From Paenibacillus pasadenensis DSM 19293 (GTDB taxonomy: Bacteria > Bacillota > Bacilli > Paenibacillales > Paenibacillaceae): a DNA stretch of 58,825 bases. The position numbers were made by a program, and so were the translations under genes. Below the pieces are notes generated by a model. The model saw nothing but the letters and a program-made list of their open reading frames with translations. It did not search any database and had not been told where the DNA came from. The DNA lies in assembly GCF_000422485.1 (NCBI RefSeq), contig NZ_KE383855.1, positions 89,591 through 148,415 of the forward strand, in the 5' to 3' direction. Shown in pieces: positions 53,427 through 58,825 of the stretch. The first letter of the stretch is position 1. Each line of letters begins with the position of its first letter.

Positions 53427-53725
53427 GATATCTTTTCAGGCAATGGAGTGAGATTTTTCGATGAGAACCATCATTGGGAGCGATTCGTAGAGAAGAATCG
53501 AGACCGCATGCGGCCGTAATGAATTAGGTGTACGAGCGTTCGTCGACATGAGCGCGTGCTAACGTCATTTTTGCCTTTAGAGAGCGCGGTTCGTCGGCAT
53601 CAGCGCGTGCTAACGTCATTTTTGCCTTTAGGGAGCGCGGTTCGACGGCATCAGCGCGTCCTAACGCCGTTGGAACCTTCGCTCTCTGCAGAAGCCAGAA
53701 GCGAGACGGAGTTCGTGGAAGATAA
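53427..53725. repeat. Dispersed repeat element, copy 2, with 51-bp tandem units
   Basis: Same order as copy 1 (12844-13165): GATATCTTTTCAGGC, then GCATGCGGCCGTAATGAATT, units at 53538, 53589 and 53640 (the last degenerates after 30 bp), then the CTCTCTGCAGAAG tail. The leader between the first two blocks differs in sequence. It too begins just after a strong terminator. The remaining 53726-53988 is AT-rich and holds only a small hairpin (53831-53849) with a following T-rich stretch. Confidence 0.8.
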
Positions 53726-53830
53726 CAAGTTAAAAAGGTTCAACTTGAAAAAGTAATCATCATAATGCCCATCGTTAGGATATAACAAACAATATATATT
53801 GATTGGCTTACTCAAATTGTCAAGAACCCC

Positions 53831-53862
53831 ACGCTTTTCTTAAAAGCGTCGGATTTCTTTTT
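53831..53862 (+). terminator. Small hairpin with T-rich tail
   Basis: ACGCTTTT / AAAAGCGT arms, then GGATTTCTTTTT-type DNA. No gene can be assigned to it. Confidence 0.35.
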
Positions 53863-53988
53863 GTTGTTTGCTCCTTTTCAGGCCGAGTGAAATAGCATTC
53901 TACGCCGGTAGCCAACAGGGGCGTTTTGGATGCATTTCCTCTCTTGCTCCTATCGCCGCCTGCTTAGACGGCAGGAGCTCTCGCCCGC

Positions 53989-54567
53989 CTATTGCAGCTT
54001 CGAATCGACGGCGCGGGTGCCGTGGCCCTGGCGGGACACTTCGTCGAACAGCTCGGCCGGTCCGGCCGCCGCAGGCAGATGCTTCAGCAGCAGGTCCTCC
54101 AGGTCGCCGACGGTCGCCGGGCGCGCCCGGCGCGTCAGCTGGTAGCCGAGCAGGCCGTTCGGCTCCAGCGTCGCCCGCTCGATCTCGCTCAGGCTGGAGA
54201 TGCCGAGGTTGCGCAGCTGCATCTCGATCTGATCGACGGAGTGGCGCAGCTTGCGCAGGTTCGCCTCGTGGATCTGGCCGTTCTCGATGATGATCTTGGA
54301 GCCGCCCCGGACGAGCCGCTCGAACCGGTTCGACTTGAGCTCCAGCCAGTCGACGGCCAGCAGCGTAAGGATGAACATCACGGCGGAGCCGATGGCGATC
54401 CAGAGGTGGTGGTTGGCGATCGGCTGCACGATCGTCGTGCCGATCGAGATCATGATGACGGCTGGCGCGATGCTCATCTGCGACAGCGGCTTGCGGCCGG
54501 CGGCACGCAGCAGGACGATGCCTACGAGCACGAGAAAAGCGGATTTCCAAACCCAGTCGAACGACAT
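53989..54567 (-). CDS. DUF421 family membrane protein (YetF/YdfR-like)
   Basis: A 192-residue protein: three helices in the first 80 residues (SAFLVLVGIVLLRAAG, MSIAPAVIMISIGTTIVQPI, LWIAIGSAVMFILTLLAV) followed by the soluble DUF421 domain (GGSKIIIENGQIHEANLRKLRHSVDQIEMQLRNLGISSLSEIERATLEPNG). RKPLSQMS and the IENGxI segment are the family hallmarks. Relatives in Bacillus (YetF, YdfS and SpoVA-associated proteins) are found in spore membranes and germination; the exact role here is unknown. AAAGGAGG before the ATG. Confidence 0.92.
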   Translation of the reverse strand: MSFDWVWKSAFLVLVGIVLLRAAGRKPLSQMSIAPAVIMISIGTTIVQPIANHHLWIAIGSAVMFILTLLAVDWLELKSNRFERLVRGGSKIIIENGQIHEANLRKLRHSVDQIEMQLRNLGISSLSEIERATLEPNGLLGYQLTRRARPATVGDLEDLLLKHLPAAAGPAELFDEVSRQGHGTRAVDSKLQ

Positions 54568-54653
54568 GCAAAGCCTCCTTTATGGCAGAACGAGGATATC
54601 CATAGGGTAGGCAGCGCAGCCGGGGATTATGTGGCCGAAGGAAAAAGCTCGCC

Positions 54654-54681
54654 AAAAAGCCCCGGCATTCGCTGCCGGGGC
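54654..54681 (-). terminator. Intrinsic terminator of thrC
   Basis: On the minus strand GCCCCGGCA / TGCCGGGGC, then five T. Confidence 0.9.
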
Positions 54682-54702
54682 TTGGGATCGGGCTACTCTC
54701 GT

Positions 54703-56091
54703 TTACTCGAAGAAAGTCTTCAGCCGGTCTGCGATCGCGTCCGCGTCCGCCGGCGACAGCTCGACATACGTCGGGCGCTCGAACAGCTCCGCGATCTGCG
54801 GCGGGTACGTCTGCTCGATGCCGACCAGCCGGATCGACTCGTCGAACTTGGCCGGATGCGCCGTCGCCAGCGCGACGACCGGGCTCGCCGGAGCGATGCG
54901 GTCGGCGGCTGCGACGCCGCAGGCCGTATGCGGATCGAGCAGATAGCCGGTGTCGCGATGGTAGCGGGCGATCGTGTCGAGGCATTCCTCGTTGCCGACC
55001 GCATGGGCGGAGAAATCCGCCTGCACGGCGGCGAGCTTGTCGGCCGGAATCGAAAGGGAGCCTTGCTGCTTGAACTGCTCCATCAGCCCGGCGACGCTCG
55101 CGGCGTCCTCGCCATAGAGATAGAACAGGTAGCGCTCGAAGTTGCTCGCGACCTGGATGTCCATCGACGGGCTGTGCGTGCCGCGGAACTCGCCCGGCTG
55201 ATACACGCCCTCGGCGACGAAGCGGGCGAGGATGTTGTTCTCGTTGGTCGCGAGGATGAGGCGGTCGACCGGCAGGCCCATGCGCTTGGCGAGGTAGCCG
55301 GCGAAGATGTCGCCGAAGTTGCCCGTCGGCACGCTGAAGCTGACCGGGCCGGCATGTCCGCGCTTCGCCAGCTGCAGGTAGGCGTAGAAGTAGTAGACCG
55401 TCTGCGCGAGGATGCGGGCGATGTTGATGGAGTTGATCGCGCGCAGGTGGTAGCGGTGCTTGAAGTCCACGTCGGCGAACAGCTCCTTGATGATGCGCTG
55501 GCCGTCGTCGAACGTGCCGTCGATCGCCAGGTTGAGCACGTTGGCGTCGTCGATCGTCGTCATCTGCAGCTCCTGCACCCGGCTGACCTTGCCGTGCGGA
55601 TGGAGGATGCAGATGGAGATGCCTTCCTTGCCGCGCACGCCCTCGATCGCCGAGGCGCCGGTGTCGCCGGACGTCGCGCCGAGGATATGGATCGTCGAGC
55701 CGGTCTTGGCCGCGACGTAGCGGTACAGGTTGCCGAGGAACTGCAGCGCCACGTCCTTGAACGCGAACGTCGGGCCGTGGAACAGCTCCAGCACGTCCAG
55801 GCCGTCCCGCAGCCCGCGCACCGGCGTCACGTCCTCGTCGCGGAACGTGGCGTAGCTGTCGTCCACGAGCTGCTTGAGCTCCGCGCGCGGAATTTCGTCC
55901 CCGATGAACAGGGAGAAGATCTCAAGGGCGAGCTCTTGGTAGCGAAGCTCCTGCCACTGCTTGAGCGCAGCCTCGGACAGCTGCGGCAGGCGGGCCGGCA
56001 CCAGCAGGCCGCCGTCGTCGGCCAGTCCCATCAGGATGGCGTCGACGAAGCCGACCCCGGACACTTTCCCTCTCGTGCTGATGTACTCCAT
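54703..56091 (-). CDS. thrC: Threonine synthase
   Basis: A 462-residue PLP enzyme converting O-phosphohomoserine to threonine. It is of the longer class: N-terminal YISTRGKVSGVGFVDAILMGLADDGGLLVP, PLP-lysine segment HGPTFAFKDVALQFLG (Lys near 111), SGDTGASAIEGVRGKEGI phosphate loop and SVPTGNFGDIFAGYLAKRMG. Bacillus normally has the shorter class near hom-thrB, and here thrC stands alone. No T-box or leader is evident upstream. Confidence 0.95.
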   Translation of the reverse strand: MEYISTRGKVSGVGFVDAILMGLADDGGLLVPARLPQLSEAALKQWQELRYQELALEIFSLFIGDEIPRAELKQLVDDSYATFRDEDVTPVRGLRDGLDVLELFHGPTFAFKDVALQFLGNLYRYVAAKTGSTIHILGATSGDTGASAIEGVRGKEGISICILHPHGKVSRVQELQMTTIDDANVLNLAIDGTFDDGQRIIKELFADVDFKHRYHLRAINSINIARILAQTVYYFYAYLQLAKRGHAGPVSFSVPTGNFGDIFAGYLAKRMGLPVDRLILATNENNILARFVAEGVYQPGEFRGTHSPSMDIQVASNFERYLFYLYGEDAASVAGLMEQFKQQGSLSIPADKLAAVQADFSAHAVGNEECLDTIARYHRDTGYLLDPHTACGVAAADRIAPASPVVALATAHPAKFDESIRLVGIEQTYPPQIAELFERPTYVELSPADADAIADRLKTFFE

Positions 56092-56210
56092 ATCGATCCC
56101 CTACTCTGAGTGAATTTTTCGTTATTGTATCAGAAAAGCCCCCTCTTACCCACCCCTCGCGGGTAAAATAAAGGCAGATTCATGGCAGATCGGAGAAGGA
56201 GAGGACGCGC

Positions 56211-56804
56211 ATGGAATGGATGCCGGTCGATCAGGACTTTTTCCGCCGGCCGACGCTTGCGCTGGCGCGGGCGCTCATCGGCATGGCGCTCGTCAAGGAG
56301 ACGCCGGAGGGGAGGGCGGCCGGCTGGATCGTCGAGACGGAAGCCTATTGCGGCCCGGACGACCGGGCGGCGCACAGCTACGGCGGCCGCCGTACGAAGC
56401 GCACGGAGGTCATGTTCGGCGAGCCGGGACATGCTTATGCGCATGTGATGCACACGCATTGCCTGCTCAACATCGTCAGCGAGCAGGCGGGATGTCCGCA
56501 AGGCGTGCTCATCCGGGCGCTGGAGCCGTGCGAGGGGCTGGAGCTGATGGCGCGCAGGCGCGGCCTCGGCCTCCGGCCGCATGAGCTGGCCAGCGGACCG
56601 GGCAAGCTGTCGCGGGCGCTCGGCATTACGATGGCCGATTACGGCCATGCGATGTGGGTGCGGCCGCTGTTCGTCGCGGCCGGGCGCGAGCCGGGAGAGA
56701 TCGTGGCCGGCCCGCGGGTCGGCATCGGCAATAGCGGCGAGGCGCGGGACTATCCGTGGCGCTTCCGCGAGGCGGGTAACCGGAATGTGTCGCGGCCGCG
56801 ATAG
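56211..56804 (+). CDS. DNA-3-methyladenine glycosylase (AAG/Mpg family)
   Basis: A 197-residue base-excision glycosylase: FFRRPTLALARALIGMALVK, catalytic GWIVETEAYCGPDDRAAHSYGGRRTKRTEVMFGEPGHAYAHVMH and the base-recognition LASGPGKLSRALGI. Removes alkylated purines and hypoxanthine. AAGGAGAGG before the ATG. Stand-alone, about the usual bacterial length. Confidence 0.95.
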   Translation: MEWMPVDQDFFRRPTLALARALIGMALVKETPEGRAAGWIVETEAYCGPDDRAAHSYGGRRTKRTEVMFGEPGHAYAHVMHTHCLLNIVSEQAGCPQGVLIRALEPCEGLELMARRRGLGLRPHELASGPGKLSRALGITMADYGHAMWVRPLFVAAGREPGEIVAGPRVGIGNSGEARDYPWRFREAGNRNVSRPR

Positions 56805-56844
56805 CGCGTTTGGCAAAACTAGAAATTGCATTTTTTTGGAATGA

Positions 56845-56876
56845 ATGCTGTAGTAGAGTAGAGAAAGCATTCATTA
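56845..56876 (+). promoter_or_regulatory. Promoter region with 9-bp inverted repeat ahead of the tail-collar gene
   Basis: TTGCAT, a 17-bp spacer and TGTAGT form a plausible promoter. AATGAATGC and GCATTCATT (arms of nine) flank the -10 and start, so a repressor or a 5' hairpin could act here. Confidence 0.45.
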
Positions 56877-56898
56877 TGATCCATGGGGGAATCTGATT

Positions 56899-57798
56899 GT
56901 GATATTGTTGCCGATGCCGGCGCTCCTGCGCCGAACGCTTGTCCTGGCGATGGCCGTATTGATCGCGCTGGGGGGCGGGCTGCTGCCTGCGCCGCCAAAG
57001 GCCAATGCCGCTTCTGGAATCGAGCCGATGCTCGGGCAGGTCGCGCTGTTCGCGACTGATTTCGCGCCGCGAGGCTGGACGTATTGCGATGGCCGGCTGT
57101 TGAGCATACAGTCGAATACCGCTTTGTTCAGCTTGCTGGGGACTAATTATGGAGGCGACGGGAAATCGACATTCGCGCTCCCGGATCTTCGGGACGAGGA
57201 TCCGATGGGCGGAGTGGGTTATTATATCGCCGTGAGAGGCGCTTTCCCCAATCGCGATGAAACGGCGGATATGCCGGGTCAGATCGGAGTGAACATCGGC
57301 GAGGCCGTTCTATTCGCCGGCAGCTTCGCCCCGGGGGGCTTTCTCAGCGCCAATGGCGGCACGCTGGCCATACGCGAGCACTCCGCCCTGTACTCGCTTG
57401 TCGGCACGACCTACGGAGGGGACGGCAGCTCGACGTTCGCTCTTCCGAATGTGGCGGATGTCGATGGAGTGAAGGTGCTGGTCGCTCACAAGGGCGGCTT
57501 TCCCGACCCGCAAGTTTCTACGTATCCGCAGGAGTTAGCCTACATGGGCATGGTGTCGATGCATGCCGGCGCTGCCAGATGGCCGCAGGCCGTCGGGCAG
57601 ACAATTCAGATATCGGAAAACGAGGCGCTCTTTTCCGTGCTGTACGCCCGCTTCGGAGGCGACGGCATCCGGATCTTCCAGCTTCCTGACCTGAGAGGCA
57701 AGCTGCCGTTTCCGGCTTACCTGGCGGAGACGGGCATTTATCCGGTTCGCGAGGGGGGGCTCCGCGCCGCTGGCGGCAGGAGACAGCTTCAGCTTTAG
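56899..57798 (+). CDS. Secreted protein with three phage tail-collar repeats (5' part, ends by frameshift)
   Basis: GTG start with GGGGGA upstream. Residues 1-37 are a signal peptide (cut near ANA-AS). Then come three tail-collar (microcystin-dependent-protein-like) modules, each with a W/G-rich G-x-x-Y/F-x-G-D-G-x-S-T-F-A-L-P-D core: residues 45-125, 130-205 and 215-285. The frame breaks at a run of seven G (57753-57759): the zero frame reads on for about 14 unrelated residues to TAG at 57796. Removing one G joins it without a stop to the frame below. Either a phase-variable or slippage-prone tract, or a sequencing error. Confidence 0.8.
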   Translation: MILLPMPALLRRTLVLAMAVLIALGGGLLPAPPKANAASGIEPMLGQVALFATDFAPRGWTYCDGRLLSIQSNTALFSLLGTNYGGDGKSTFALPDLRDEDPMGGVGYYIAVRGAFPNRDETADMPGQIGVNIGEAVLFAGSFAPGGFLSANGGTLAIREHSALYSLVGTTYGGDGSSTFALPNVADVDGVKVLVAHKGGFPDPQVSTYPQELAYMGMVSMHAGAARWPQAVGQTIQISENEALFSVLYARFGGDGIRIFQLPDLRGKLPFPAYLAETGIYPVREGGLRAAGGRRQLQL

Positions 57799-58825
57799 AG
57801 CGGCGCCGGCCTTTGCGTCCAGCGTCAGCGTGCTCGCCAATGACAGCGGAGCCAACCGGGCGGCGGTGAGCAAGCCTCCATCGAACGGAACGCTGACGCT
57901 GCGCCCCGACGGAACCTTCATCTATCAGCCGAGGATGGGCTTTGTCGGAGGGGACTCATTCCTTTACCGCGCCTCCAACTCGGAAGGCAGCAGCACGGAT
58001 GCGCTCGTCCAGCTGAACGTAAGTGCGGAGCCGGCGCCGGTCGTGACCGGCGTGACGAACGGCGCCTCGTACAGCCGGCCCGTGACGATTGCGTTCGACA
58101 GCGGTACGGCGACGCTAGACGGCCGGCAGATTCCGAACGGCCATGTGGAGTCGGGCGAAGGCTCCCATGTGCTGGATGTGCGTTCGCTGCATGGAACGTC
58201 GCAGACCAGGCTCACCTTCAGCATCGACATGACGCCTCCAATCGTGACAGGCGTGAAGGATGGGGGCTCCTACAACGTCCCGGTGACGCCGGTGTTCACG
58301 GAAGGCACGGCGACGCTCAACGGGGCGCTCTGGACGAGCGGCCAGCCGGTGTCGGCAGATGGGACGTATACGCTCGTCGTGACCGACGCGGTCGGCAACG
58401 CGGCGACGATCACCTTCCGCATCGAAACAAGCGCGGTCGTGGCTTTCGACAGCCATGGAGGCAGTACGGTCGCATCGCAGACGGTGCCGGCCGGAGGGAA
58501 AGCCGTGAAGCCGAGCGACCCTACGCGGACGGGCTATACGTTCGGGGGCTGGTACACGGACGCGGAGCTGAAGCAGGCGTATGATTTTAATGCGGCAGTG
58601 ACGGGCCCGCTGGAGCTGCATGCGAAGTGGACGCTGAATCAGTATGCGGTGAGCTTCGACAGCCATGGAGGCAGCGCGGTTCCGGCGCTGGACGTGGATC
58701 ATGGCGCCAAAGCCGCGAAGCCAAGCGATCCGACGCGAACGGGTTACACGTTCGGCGGCTGGTACACGGAGGCGGAACTGAAGCAGGCGTATGATTTTGA
58801 CGCCGAGGTGACGGGTGCGCTGGAG
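57758..58825 (+). CDS. Continuation of the tail-collar protein: Ig-like and InlB/Listeria repeats (partial, leaves window)
   Basis: Codons starting at 57758 are open to the last base of the window (356 codons). They give a cadherin/Ig-like module (SVSVLANDSGANRAAVSKPPSNGTLTLRPDGTFIYQPRMGFVGGDSFLYRASN), two related modules beginning VVTGVTNGASYSRPVT and IVTGVKDGGSYNVPVT, then two List-Bact-type repeats (VAFDSHGGSTVASQTV...GYTFGGWYTDAEL; VSFDSHGGSAVPALDV...). These are extracellular adhesin modules. There is no start codon or ribosome site of its own, so it is the displaced 3' part of the preceding gene. Confidence 0.8.

Noticed and set aside
56092-56210. T-box or threonine riboswitch upstream of thrC
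   Set aside because: The intergenic stretch is only about 120 bp, and no T-box sequence (AGGGTGGNACCGCG) or antiterminator structure is seen.

Overview
The window is high-GC DNA with strong AGGAGG-type ribosome sites, frequent GTG/TTG starts, intrinsic terminators after most operons, lipobox lipoproteins, an SLH-domain surface protein and Fur/PerR-type palindromes. This fits a high-GC member of the Paenibacillaceae (Paenibacillus/Cohnella-like chromosome). No rRNA, tRNA, transposase, prophage block or CRISPR array is visible. The genus is inferred from style and gene content, not from a marker gene.

Layout. 0-12 kb: an MFS exporter behind an unusual leader; a 1344-residue SLH surface protein; an OmpR-type two-component pair divergent from a VTC-like/DUF4956/beta-helix lipoprotein operon, with the same 11-bp direct repeats in front of both operons. 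12-13.6 kb: an AbrB-RelE toxin-antitoxin pair, a dispersed 51-bp-period repeat element, a 120-bp MITE-like element and a Crh-like protein. 13.7-21.6 kb: a carboxylate module (TctC-TctB-TctA, malic enzyme, AEC carrier) divergent from a CitA/CitB-type sensor pair. 21.8-31 kb: aldo/keto reductase, lipid kinase, Fur-controlled siderophore-binding lipoprotein, MerR plus MFS exporter, DEAD-box helicase, a 50-residue DUF1540 protein and a chemoreceptor. 31-42 kb: DUF3500 protein, YpfJ-like metallopeptidase, HD hydrolase, a MoxR-DUF58-DUF4129 operon, an array of seven 51-bp hairpin repeats and a membrane phospholipase D-like protein. 42-49 kb: HAD phosphatase, MFS, duplicated DUF3221 lipoprotein, tyrosine phosphatase, a VOC-SUKH fusion, four equally spaced 22-bp palindromes before a 47-residue membrane peptide, and an aldo/keto reductase divergent from an HxlR regulator. 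49-58.8 kb: CDF metal exporter and RlmN sharing a metalloregulator-type promoter region, a two-domain acetyltransferase, GreA, a second copy of the dispersed repeat, DUF421, threonine synthase, alkyladenine glycosylase, and a secreted tail-collar/Ig/InlB-repeat protein interrupted at a run of seven G and cut by the window end.

Most genes are ordinary housekeeping, sensing and envelope functions. The less expected material lies between genes: several unrelated repeat families share a period of about 51-52 bp, and most units carry an inverted repeat. The other points of interest are the G7-tract frameshift in the last gene, the metalloregulator boxes before rlmN, the Fur-like box with no obvious target, and the VOC-SUKH fusion.
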